A program made the translations under genes and the position numbers. Source: Strix aluco (Eukaryota > Chordata > Aves > Strigiformes > Strigidae). Taken from it: a stretch of DNA of 64,000 nt. The DNA lies in assembly GCF_031877795.1 (NCBI RefSeq), contig NC_133943.1:12083001-12147000 (forward strand), in the 5' to 3' direction. Under the pieces are notes generated by a model. The model saw nothing but the letters and a program-made list of their open reading frames with translations, was not told the origin of the DNA and searched no databases. Position 1 is the stretch's first letter, and each line of letters begins with the position of its first letter. Shown here piece by piece: positions 27,966-38,860 of the stretch.

Positions 27966-30900
27966 TATTCTTGGCACCAGAGACCAGTGAAAAGCAGCAG
28001 CTCTGTATGCTCTGGACTGCTTTACCTGATTCAATAAACCATCCACATCCACCCTGGCTGGGAAGTACAACTGCTGAAGTCAAGTTGCTAGCAGGTGAAG
28101 GATAGGGGTCCTGTTTATTTTACTTTAATTTATTTAAAGCCTTATAATTACTTTTCACATGGCTATATTCGTTATTATTGATTTTGGACTTCAAGCAGGA
28201 TTTTCCCTTTTAAAACTGCACCCACTTGTGCTCGGCAGCTGCCTTAACTCATGCAATAGGAATGAACTGAGATTTACAAGGAAAGAGAATGCATACCTTC
28301 CTATAAAATGTTTCTATCTTACTAAGGTCTATCAGCCACAGTCAAACTAAAACTCTAAATCTGGAAAGGGACAAGGCTTTTTTTCAGATGAAAAGTCTAG
28401 GGTACGCTGCATGGGACAGTTGTAGCTGGTGCAGGGGACATCAGACACATGAACCACCAGGTCTCCTCCACACCTCTGCTTTGTTTGTAAAATCACCTGT
28501 GATCTTTTAACTTTAGACAGTCTCTTTGGAAGCTAATTAAGTTGTTATGGAAACTGTTTAAAGGAGTGAGTTACTCTCCAAAGGAAGTCTTCACCTCAGT
28601 CACCTACTGTGTTTTTCTGGGACAAAGCGCGGTGGTGGGGACAGCTCCTGACCCACCTTAGTCTGCAGCTGAGTGTCAAAGCCACCCACAGGAGCTGTGC
28701 CCCCAGTCTTAATGGGGACATTGTGCTTGGGTTGCTCTGATCTCCTCAGTCTGTTTTTTTCAGCTGCACAAGAGTAGTTTAGGAGATTAAACTAAGGATC
28801 TGTTGCAAATATCTGGTGAGAAACAAGGGATTTGTAAACAGGTGACAGGCAAAAAATCCTGTTTCTGGTCCAGCGTACCTCCACCCTGATGTGCACAGCC
28901 CTGTGTTGTCAGCTCTGGGATGTGAACGCTGCTCCTGTACCACACTTGAGTCTCGAGAAGCAAAAGCAGCTGCTGTGCTGGTAAAGGGACAGCCACCTTC
29001 CCGGTGTGCCCTAAGCAGGCAGAGCCCACGCACCGGCAGGGACCTGGGGAGTCCACGCGCTCCTGCCCCACCACCCCTTGGCTAATCCTGCGCAGAGGGA
29101 GCGGCTGGCACCAGGGGGGATGCACACAGGTCTCTCTCTCCCTGCAAGTGCTTTACCCACAGTGCACATTCATCCAGCTGGTTGCCTGTGGTTACATTAC
29201 AAATGAAACAGTGATGACTAATGAATTCATCAATGACGGGGACAACAGGGAGAGTGGGGAGCAGGTTCAAAACTGGAATAAAAGCCCCTTGTGCTCCTGC
29301 TGGGAAACACATGGGCTCCTTCTGTGCAAAGGAGTTGGGACAAGGACAACACAGCACACCAGCTCTCTGCTGACATTGGGGTATGCTGGAGGAAAGCGCA
29401 CAGGCCCTTCTAGCTGCTGGATCCCCAAGACTGTTTTATTTTAAGGATGAAGTCAATTTGTTTGACTACATCTGCATTTATAGCATCCCCAGAAAAATGT
29501 ACAGCTCCACAAGCTTCATGCATGTTGCTCCTGTCTGACTGTGCAGCAGAGCTGCCAGGCATAGGCATGACCTTTTGGCAAGAGCCTTCAAACCCTGACT
29601 CAGAGGGACCTGGCAGCAGCAGGGAGAAGAGCTCAGCATGATTTTCAGGGTAACAGTCTCTCAGCAGAGGAGCCAAGTGGGCTGCTAGAAATCCCGTGGA
29701 TGAAACCATGGTGGCCTGGAGGGAGGACTTCTACCCCACGAGAAGGTAATGGAATTTCTGCCTTCTCCCCTCCCTAATCCTCAACCAGGATCTACGTTTA
29801 CATTTAGCTCTTCATTTTGGAAATGCAGGAGCCACCTGCTCCTTCAAGTCTCTAGGACACCTCTCGCTGCTTTCCACTCCCACCAGAGGGTTACACAAGT
29901 GATTATGAAACCAAATGGCTTTGACCTTTGAAGTGGGAAATCAATGGCTGGGCAGGGCTCAATTCACTGCAGAAATATTTACAGGCACATCAGGAACATT
30001 GTATTAATTTCTTTCATTCTGGGGAGAAGGCAAGGAGCCAGCACGTGTTACGCTCGATTCATACATTAAGATCTTCATTATGACTCTTGGTTTACCTGAC
30101 CTGGCTTTCTGCCGTGCCCTGGGGAGCAGCTCAGCTGCAGTGCAGAAGTCAGAGGTATTTTTGGGGAAGAATGTTTCTAGAACTGGAAACATAAGTGCAG
30201 AAAACTCCTCCCGGGGGCGTCCAGCGACATGGAGGTCCCCATGGACTCAAAGAGTTGGAGAAGGATGACTGCGTGACAGGAGTGTGGGCAGAGAGGTTGG
30301 GTTTGGAGAGCTACCCTGCTTTCTGTGCTGACTGCCAGGGCTGGACCATCGCGGCAGCAGCATCTCCAGGGATGCAGTCAAAAAATCCTCAGGCATCATG
30401 CACAATCTTTTTTTTTGATGCAAAAAGCTGAGCTTTTGATACTTCCTGGTGAAGTGAGGGAGAGCGTGCCTGTTTTCTGGGGAATGTGGAACAATCCTGG
30501 AGGATACAGGGTTCTCAAAACTTTGAGTCTGTGTCTCCATCGAAGAGGTTAATAGCCTGAGTAGGAGAGAAAACCCAGGCCTGCAGGTTGTCTATTTAAC
30601 TGGTCGGACTTGCAACCATTTTTATCCCAAGTGTTCTGCCGTGAGTTGGCGGAAGGGGCGAATTTGCGTTTGCCAAGGCTAATTTTAGTCAGAGACAGAC
30701 TTACACCATTTCCCTCAGGGCTAGCTACATTAAAAAAAAATCAACCACAGATTAAAATCACCCAATTACCATACTATAGCAAATAAAAACACTAGCCAGA
30801 GATGTAATCTCACGTGCTATTAAAATGCACTAACACACAAAACACCATTCACAGATACCATCTCTTAGATGAATGCCACACACAATAGCCCATCTAAAAG

Positions 30901-33722
30901 CGATTACTTACATTGTTTAAGGAGTTACAGTGTTTTTTCTGACATTCCAGAGTGGGCTGGGGTGGGTGAAGAGTCTGGGTGGTCGTGAGACACAAGTGCC
31001 TTTCGCTTTCATGTGCTGCTCTGAACTTAGCCCGAGTTCATTAATGAGCAGAGAAAATGAGGACTCGCTGATGTATAGTAGGCGGGATATGTGATATGAG
31101 CTCGGAATGTGTTGCAAATTTCTCCCAGAGCTAGGGAATAAGTTAAACAGGGTTCACCTCAGGTGTCGGGACCAGGCTGAGAGGCGGCAAGAGATGTGCG
31201 AGCTATGGAGGCTGACTTCTGCCTACCTTCTTCTGTTGTACACATCGCCTTGACATCCGTGGTCCCCAGTTAGGGAAATCTGTTGATGCTAACCAGCAAA
31301 ATAAGTATCTTTGCATATTCTAGAGATCTTTGTGTCCAGGACTCTCAGTGTGATCATATTCCTCAAATGCATTCACTTCTAAAGGATCCTCCTGTCCCCC
31401 AAATCTTGCATAACACAACTACTGCCTTTCTTTTAGGGAATCGATTCACTTCCATGCTAAGAGAAAAATCTCCATGACAATTCCCACTGCAAATGTCCAG
31501 TCTCTCTGTAAAACAGGAAGACTGATGGCTACAGACTGAGGCATTACAAAGAAATGAGGCAAGCCTGGGTTTACCCTAAGCCACTTCTGAACTGTGATTT
31601 TCTTTTTCCAGCAAGGTATTTAGGAAAAGGATGGGACCATATATGTTGTAACCACAGAGAAAAACAACCTTTTTAGCACCACCTTGTGAAGTCTGCTCCA
31701 AAGGACCTGACAGTCATTAGTGAATGTCCTCTTCAGATGCTTGGAGGAATAAGGATTAATTAATTCTGCCTCACTGAGGGAAAACAGAAAGTTAAGGGCA
31801 CAATGACTGAAAAGGTCTATGTGATCTAGGAACCAAATGACAAGGACTATAGTCGTTTCTCCTTGTGTGTATTGACACTCCAGGTCTGGAGCCACCTGTT
31901 CAAATGCTAAGCACTTGCCCAAGGGCTCAGGAGAGGCTGTAGCTACACAGGGATTGCACAGCTTTTGAAAGGTGCCCACAGGACAGACAGGCATCTGCTG
32001 GCAGTGTGGACACGGCAGACTTGACCTACCCATACTCTAGCTAGCCAGGGTGCCATCATCTCCAGCATGGGCTGTTCAAATCTGTCCAAGATATTGGCAT
32101 GGCTGAAGCCCTTCCTCCTGCACCCTTACTGCTGCTGTTGGTCCTTGTGGCCACGCGTTCAGTGCAGAGCTACGGTTAGAGCTCAGCTCCACCTCCCCCT
32201 GGCCATCTTCTCCTTCTGCACATCTCAGCTCCCCAGCTGGCTCTGTCCTGCCAGTTGCAGGACACCCAGGCACCAGCTGTTGGCTTGGCCCCAGCACATG
32301 TCAGACCATGACAAGGGCCTTCCCCACAGTGGAGAAAGTGATTAAACTAAACTAAAATTCCTTGGGTTTGCAGCAGATGAAGAGCGTACACACAGCACCC
32401 ACCGTGGCCATGCCACCCTGCAGCAGTGCGTTAGCAAATCCTCCTCTAGCTCTTGAACCATCCCTCAGAGCTGAGGGAAAGCGTGGTCTGACCAGCAGCC
32501 ACACAAGCTATTTTGGGTTTGATATGCAGCAGATTTGATAAGAAAGCTCTCAGGAAAAAACAAATTTCCTCTTGGACTCAGTAGAACTGGGCACATATTC
32601 CGGCACACAGAGTTCCCTTTCCTATAAGCTCATGAGTAGCCTTCTAAAATTAGGAATGAGAGGTGAAGCTCTGGCCCCACTGCAAGCAGGGACCTCTATC
32701 CCCAAGACCAGGATTCTCCTTAGGGGTACAATAGACCCTTGATTGTGGAGAGGTGAAGAGGGCAGAGGTCCCTGTGCTTTCTGTGTTGCTTCCCTGGTGT
32801 GCCTCCTATATACATGCCCATTATTTATGTGAGTCAGAGGTTTACACTGCGTCAGTGTAGGTGCCATACAATTTGCCTCCTGCTTAATGATACTGAGCAT
32901 TATCTGAGGAGTTCAGACCACCTTGCAAGAACAAGGGCAGGAAAGAGGCTGGAAGTGAGAAGCAAGGCACCTCAGTACGGCCACAACTCAGTGCATTTGT
33001 GTTTGAATCAGACTTGTCTGCCTCACTCTATGAGTGTGTAATTCAGCGTGGCTGCAGCCCAGGCTCCTGTGAAATTATAGCTACATTTATGTAGCCTCAT
33101 CTGCTCTGTGGCCCTGGGAGCCCATGGCATCTGACTGGTGTCTCCTCTGATCTGCTGGGTGGGGTAATGGGGCAGAAGTCACCTCGGTGCTGATGATGCC
33201 TGGAGGATGGTGTGCATTTTGCACTCAAAAAACCTCCACTGTGTGGCAAAATCCCCTGCTGCAGGCTCACACCACGGCTTTGCACCATGCGGGGAAACAA
33301 GATACTGGGGAGTGGACAAGAAAAGACTGCTGGCAGCATAGGCTTAGAGGTCATTGCCAGGGACAACTCCAGAGGGAGGTGCGGGTTGGAGACAGTGATC
33401 TCCTCTGCTTATGAAAACCATGTTCAATTATGGGAAAAACAGTAATGAGAAGAAAAAAAATCTTGATAACAATCTTTTATCTCTAACTATTATTCTGATG
33501 CTCTCTTCTCTTTCCTCTGCTGCCCTCATGTTGTGTCATTTTGTAACCTGTATTCACCATCAGTATTGATTTACAGGCAAGCAGTTCAGTATTTGGCCCA
33601 GAGACAATGAATCTCTGGTGTTCAGCTGTTCCAGACAGTGTCATGTTCCATATAAAGTGCCTCAGTTTTCACTGGGGTCATTGCTCATATTCAGCAGTTT
33701 CCTTTTTCCTTGGTCTAGTGTG
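27966..33722. other. Intergenic DNA with a candidate conserved block
   Basis: A low-GC, TAAT-rich block at 30590-31140 has the look of developmental non-coding sequence. A modest CpG-rich patch lies at about 28980-29110. No coding exon is recognised. Confidence 0.5.
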
Positions 33723-33746
33723 AAAAAAAAAAAAAAAAAAAAAAAA
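33723..33746 (+). repeat. A24 homopolymer
   Basis: A perfect run of 24 A. I looked for a retrocopy or SINE body just upstream and recognised none, so it is listed as a simple repeat. Confidence 0.95.
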
Positions 33747-34409
33747 GACAATAACTGCCTCCCTACAAATCCAGAGGTTAATATTAATAGCCCTGATCTC
33801 CCACACTCAGCAGATGCCCTGGGAGATGCACAGAGAGGACCAGAGGATCCTGCCCGTCTTGGTGCAAGGTGATTGATTTCCCCCCTTGCTCAGTTTCCTT
33901 TCACACCTCCGTGACACCCTCCCATGGGAGGATGTGGGGATGGGCACTCTTTAACAGCAGTAGCGCCCGTGCAAGCCTTAGGGATCCTCCCGTGTCAGAA
34001 GGGTGCTGTCTCGGGCACTTCACACCATCCTGCAGCCCCCAGAGTGGAGGAGAGCCCCTCTGCCACCCCGACCCCCTGCGGAGCACGAGGTGGGCACGGT
34101 CCTCCGGGGCGTTGGGGCTGGGGATGGCTGCCCAAGGGTGGAGGTGGCAGCAACTCCCCTGTCAAAAAGAAGCAGGAGTGTTTCTGTCCCTTCTGCTGTC
34201 CTCCCTGCTGCAGGTGGGTGCCAAGGGGAGCCCTGGGCTTCTCCTTACTGCTGCGGGCTCCTGGAGCAAGGAGAGGCCCCAGGCCCCCACCCGGCCGTGC
34301 AGGGAGCTCCAAGAGAGAAACAAGCAAACAAAAATCCCCCACTTTATCACTCGAACCCTAACTTCTAATTGCACTGCTGTTCCAAACAAGCATAAATGAG
34401 AGATTAACG

Positions 34410-34600
34410 GGGAGCTGTGAGTCACGGGTGGCTCCCCCTCACGGCTTATAAAGCAAGAGAGGAGGAGAAATCAAGAGCCAGGAGGCTGCGCTGCTGCTAC
34501 CACAGCTAACCTGCTGAAAGCTCCCTGACCCCAGCCAAGCTGCTCTGAAGCAGAAGAATGAGGAAGCCAAAAGCCCCCAGAGGAAGGCAGAGGTGACCCA
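34410..34600 (+). promoter_or_regulatory. Promoter-like stretch with AP-1 site, TATA box and possible first exon
   Basis: TGAGTCA (34418-34424, AP-1 consensus) lies 29 bp before the first T of TATAAA (34447-34452), with a C-rich GGCTCCCCC between. A start would be expected near 34477. Downstream, an ATG at 34558 opens 12 codons (MRKPKAPRGRQR) and a possible splice donor AG|GTGACC falls at 34592/34593. No homologous gene is recognised. It could be the first exon of an unannotated transcript about 4.4 kb upstream of ADRB2, or chance. Confidence 0.25.
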
Positions 34601-37600
34601 CAGAAAGTGTCCCCATCTCTCTTCCCCCGGGCCGGTGAGCAGCCCCAACACAGCACTGCTGCAGCACTGCCGAGGGCCCACTGACGGCCAAAGCCAGGCA
34701 CATGCAAACAAATGCAGTGGAAAAAAGGGGAAAAGCAGAACGAAGCCTCTCCGAGCAGGCAGTGCCAGAGTGCCCGAAGGGTGCCTGGCGTGGCTCAGGC
34801 CAGGGTGGGCTGCCCACCCACAGCAGGGGCTGGTGCTGATCCGCAGCCACAGAAAGAGGAATTGCTTCCATGCTGTCTGCACGCAGCTTCTGCTGCTCGA
34901 CAGCCCTCCCCGCAGTGGCATACCAGACAAGTACTGTTACTTATCGGTTCTCTGCAAGAAGAGAATTTTACAAATTCCTCTCCTGTCAGACATTGTGTTG
35001 AAGACTGTCACTTCTGAGCGCTTGCCAAAGGCCTGATCTGGCCAGCTGCTTAATATCAGGGTGCTTCATGCGTTCCAGTTTGTGACAAGCATCTGGATAG
35101 GCAGGGTTAAGGCCATCATCCCAGCTAGTCACAGTCCTGAGGAAGGTCTTGCATGCCCAAAAGCCTGGCTGTTTTTTCCAATTATGTCAGCTGGGCTAAT
35201 AAAAGTGATTATTTCTTTCTACCAACCCTGCCTTTCTCATTGATCCCACAGGCCGTTCTTCAAATGTCACTCAGCAAGGAGGGAGCACACATCCAATTAT
35301 AAAAAGAGAAAAGATTAGCGTGATGACAAAGCAGTGGGGTCAGTGGTGCAGATGTGCTGCACAAAACAAATGAGACATGCCCGGTTTTGATGCCCTCCAA
35401 GCCCAAGGAACCCAGAAGAAGGCGTTTTGGTGTGGGCTGGGGCTCTCCCCAGTACTTTAGGCAGTGTAAGTGCAAACTTAACTGTCTTCCTAACCTCTCC
35501 TCTGAGGTTTGGTAACTGTATTTGCTTAAATAAGAAGCCTTGAACTTGCTAGAAAGCTAATAACTACTCAAAAGCACAGATAAAGACATGCAAACCTCAA
35601 AAGCAACTCGGACTTTGGGTGACGAAATTTATGGGGCAAATTCCTGCCTTTATTTTGAACCTGTGGTCACTAGTCCCACTTGGTGTGGGTCATGGCTGCA
35701 TAGCCAAGGGCAAAAGTCAGCTTAAGCCATGGGCCAACCCCAACACACCTTGCTTAGGTGAACAAAGAGTGCCAACACAAGCAAGAGCTGCAGAATCCAG
35801 GAAGAAAAATCAGCCTTTCTCTGCTTCCTCCAGCATACTCTGTTAACCAAAGAAGAGGTTTAGGCTTCTTTGAATACAGTAAAACAAAGGCAAAATATTT
35901 AGATGTAAGCTTGGCTGACTGATTTCTGCACCCTGGGCCACAAAGACTTCCAGTGTCCTGAAGCAGGCTCTGGAGAGGAATGTAGGAATGTTACCAGGGA
36001 TGTGCAGGACACACAGATGCCTTTGATACAGCACTTGTTACGAAGCAGAGAACGTAGCTTTGTCTGTCCCAGAGCTGATGGGTCCCACCAATCCCCAAAC
36101 CTGCTTCTCCTCCTTTCAAGACCCAGTGCTTCATGTGAGGATAAACATTTGTATGTCTATTAGGATAGGGGACCTAATGCTTTTTGAATGCTTCAATTTG
36201 GTGTCAGAGTATTCCCAGATGTTTATCTAACCCACAGGAAACATCACAGCAAACTTGACAGGTTATTACCAGAAACTTGAGAACTTTCTAGAGCTTTCTG
36301 ATCAGCTCTTAAAAAAGAAGAGGGAACAGGGACCTGAGGATGATGTGTAGCTCCCACACCTTCTGCTTTTCCTTCCCTGTTCTCCTCTGCTCTCCCATTA
36401 TTGCATCTCATCTACACCTTTGCTTTTCCCTCAGCTTTTTGCCGTGCTTCCCCCGCAAGATGAGTGCTGCTGGCCCCGGGACAGAGCGGGTGTGCAGAGG
36501 CCTGTGTGCACGGGAGCTGGGGTACGGGTATTGCACCCAGCAGGTGCCAACTGAGCCTGTGTCTGCGTGCGGGCCAGGCCCTCAGCTGGTGTGAAGTCTG
36601 TGAACGCCAGTGGAGTGCTACAGGCTCACCCCGGCTGGTTACAGTTGTACGTACCCGTTGGTATGTGTGGGAAACGTATGGCCTCATTTATCTCAGTGGT
36701 GGGCAGGGAAACTCTGGTAATGAGGTAAGGTCATCAGCACTGCACATGTGGCTTCTCCAAATGCCCCTGCTCTCCAAAGGCTGCGTGTGTCTGCAGTGGG
36801 AAGGGGTGGCCTGTGGGCCTTCTGTTCATATTTCTTCATTTTTAAAACCTCTGAAGTGTTCGGATGCAGAAGTGGAGTGTGGAAACAGTGCAGGGAAGCC
36901 ACTAGTTAAGGAAGATCCCTGCCTAGACAGAAACCTCATACCACTGAAACTGTCTTTCATCTCATTTCCTGATTCCACCACCTCATTTGCCCCTCTGTTT
37001 TAAACCACAAAGCTTCCTCTCTGTACACCCGGCTCTTCTCTCTAAATAGCTGTGGTGGAGCCGGAGCACGACTTGGACACCCAGCAGGCCGTGGCGCAGG
37101 GCCGGGGGGGCAAAGGCTGCTCCCCACCGCAGCCCAGCTGCCGCAGCCAGCACCCAGCCCTCGGCTCTGTGGCACGGCCTCGCCATGAGGGAAAAATGAG
37201 GCAGAATCATGAAGCCCTGTAAGACTCCGGCAGCTGATGTGTTTCAAATCAGATTTAACATTAGAAACTGTTTAATTGCTAACAAAGGCAGGAGTCCTCC
37301 ACCGCCTCTGCCGTGGGAGAGCCATGGTGCAGCACCCAACCGACGAGACACTGGCCTGAGCCTAATTCTGGTACAGCCGGTGGCTTGGGGGTAAATGTGG
37401 GCAAAAGCAACTCTTTCTATTCTCCCTTTCTGTGGCACAGGGCAATTTTAGAACCAGAGCCATCAGGCTTCACTGTCACCTCCACAAGCCCCCCCCTGGA
37501 GCCTGCAGGCAGCGTGAGATATCTCCGTGGGAGAGCAGCATGAGGCTGGACAGTGTCAGTACAGAGCAATGGGCAGAAATGAAACTCCAGCGGTGGCATT

Positions 37601-37679
37601 ATCTCCTGTTAGGCTAAAAGGAAGTTTGCAGGATTCTTTAGTCCTTATTTAGCAAATCTGTTTGCTTTGGAGGGAAATA
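34601..37679. other. ADRB2 upstream flank, no gene recognised
   Basis: GC content rises toward the receptor, with a CpG-richer patch at 37030-37210. AT-rich, low-complexity-free stretches at 36150-36250 and 37200-37280 could be enhancer sequence, but this cannot be judged from one genome. Confidence 0.5.
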
Positions 37680-38080
37680 CTCGTGATAGTGTCCGGGGCT
37701 AACCGCATGGCTGGCTGCAGCGTGGCAGACCGCAGTGCGCAGCCGTCGCACAGCCAGGCCAGCGCTCCCAGGGCAGTTGAGGGGTGTCTGTGCCCTTTGA
37801 CCAGCTCCGGGATTTGTGGGGCTGCAGCTCCAGCACGTGGATGCACCCCACTGCCCTGACTGCCTGGGTGCCAGCCAGGGTGCTGGGCTGGGGGGTGAAG
37901 CCACAGCAATGGTGCTGGGCTGGGGGCGGCAGGGACGGAGACCTGGGTGACATCGGGGCACAAAGTGTCACCAGTGAGGATGGGGGCTCTCGGGAAAGTC
38001 AAACCCCGGCGCCCAGCCAGGGACAAGGTCTCCATGAGCAGCAGCGTCCTCAGGATTTTCCTGGTGCCACGCGTCCTGGA

Positions 38081-38490
38081 GACACCCCGGGGCAGGGAGC
38101 ACACAGGCTGCGCGGGTGGGGTGGGAGGTGTGGGGACACCCCGGGGCAGGGTGCGGGGTGGGGTGCGGGGGTGCGCGTGGGCCAAGGGGTGCAGGGACAC
38201 GCCTGAGGCGGGGAGCGTGCGCGGGGCACTGGTAGGCGGAGGGCACGGGACACGGCAGGGCAGGGCGGGCAGCACGCGGGGGTGCGTGTGGGGTGGGAGA
38301 CACTGGGACACCCCGGGGCGGGGAGCACGCGTGGGCAGGACGGGGGGGGGGGGGGGGCGGCGCGGGGAAACCGCGGGGGGGGGGGGGGAGGCGAGGAGCA
38401 GGGGCAGCCCCCGGGTGGGGAGCACGCGTGGAGCGTGGGGGCAGCGCGGGGATGGAGCACGCGTGGCCGGGACACGCGTGGGGCACGGGG
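38081..38490 (+). repeat. Degenerate GC-rich minisatellite upstream of the promoter
   Basis: Recurring blocks are visible. GACACCCCGGGGC occurs at 38081, 38135 and 38307. AGCACGCGTGG occurs at 38324, 38421 and 38456, and a related ACACGCGTGG at 38472. Spacers of G-rich sequence vary in length, so this is a decayed or complex array and not a simple tandem repeat. GCGTG cores, the minimal motif for HIF and AhR binding, recur as part of the unit. Confidence 0.6.
38342..38388 (+). repeat. Two long G homopolymers (G16 and G14)
   Basis: A run of 16 G (38342-38357) and a run of 14 G (38375-38388) are separated by 17 bp, about 200 bp upstream of the TATA box. Runs this long can form quadruplexes and are commonly mis-sized by sequencing. 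Confidence 0.95.
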
Positions 38491-38529
38491 GGGGGTGGGG
38501 GGTGCGAGGTGCGCGCGGGGCGCGGCGCG

Positions 38530-38610
38530 GGCCGCCATTGGCTGTGGCGGGCTGATGTCACCGCCCTGTCGCTATAAGCTCCGCGGCGCCCAAGGGGCCG
38601 GGGGAGTCGG
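38530..38610 (+). promoter_or_regulatory. Predicted ADRB2 core promoter (CCAAT, CRE-like, TATA)
   Basis: Three elements sit in order: an inverted CCAAT box (ATTGG, 38537-38541), a CRE-like octamer TGATGTCA (38553-38560, one mismatch to TGACGTCA) and TATAAG (38573-38578). A start about 25-32 bp below the TATA box would fall near 38600-38608, giving a leader of about 255 nt. Mammalian ADRB2 promoters contain a CRE that allows cAMP to raise receptor transcription, which makes the CRE-like site plausible. The start position is inferred. Confidence 0.65.
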
Positions 38611-38633
38611 GCGGGCGCGCGGCCGCCGCGCGC

Positions 38634-38707
38634 GGGACGGGACGGGACGGGACGGGACGGGACGGGACGGGACGGGACCGAACCGAACCGAACCGAACCG
38701 AACCGAA
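38634..38707 (+). repeat. Adjoining pentanucleotide arrays (GGGAC)9 and (CCGAA)6 in the leader
   Basis: Nine perfect GGGAC units (38634-38678) run directly into six CCGAA units (38678-38707, sharing one base). Both would be transcribed in the ADRB2 leader. GGGAC repeated in tandem gives G3 tracts with 2-nt loops, the pattern of a parallel G-quadruplex. The uORF begins 64 bp further on. Copy number is likely to vary between individuals and to be error-prone in assemblies. Confidence 0.95.
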
Positions 38708-38771
38708 TCGCAGCGGAGCGGGTCGGAGGGGTCCCAGGCACGCCCAGCTCGCCCCGCTCCCGCCGTCCCGT

Positions 38772-38813
38772 ATGCGCGGCGCCCGGCGCAGCGCTGCCGC
38801 GGAGGAGCCCTAG
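38772..38813 (+). CDS. Upstream ORF of 13 codons in the ADRB2 leader
   Basis: The only ATG between the TATA box and the receptor start opens a frame for [13 protein letters not shown] and closes at TAG, 48 nt before the receptor ATG and out of frame with it. Its context is weak (C at -3, C at +4), so leaky scanning or reinitiation would be expected. Mammalian ADRB2 mRNAs carry a short Arg-rich 5' leader cistron (about 19 codons in human) that lowers receptor translation. This one has a similar position and an Arg-rich start but is shorter. Function here is inferred; the ORF itself is seen directly. Confidence 0.6.
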   Translation: MRGARRSAAAEEP

Positions 38814-38860
38814 GCAAAGCCGAGCCCCCGCCGCCTGCCCGGGGGGCTGCTGGGGGGGCC

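Noticed and set aside
33450..33746. Processed retrocopy ending in the A24 run
   Set aside because: No coding or SINE body was recognised upstream, and no target-site duplication is apparent.
34439..34930. 163-codon hydrophobic minus-strand frame
   Set aside because: It has no family resemblance, and it overlaps the promoter-like stretch on the other strand.
37649..38741. Long Pro-rich minus-strand frames (257-258 codons)
   Set aside because: They are translations of the minisatellite and repeat arrays ([14 protein letters not shown] runs), with no domain and no homology recognised.
38282..38860. In-frame upstream extension of the ADRB2 reading frame (193 codons)
   Set aside because: It runs through the minisatellite, the CCAAT/CRE/TATA promoter and the pentanucleotide arrays. 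Its in-frame ATGs (for example 38555) lie upstream of the TATA box. It is open because the DNA is GC-rich; family alignment sets the start at 38861.
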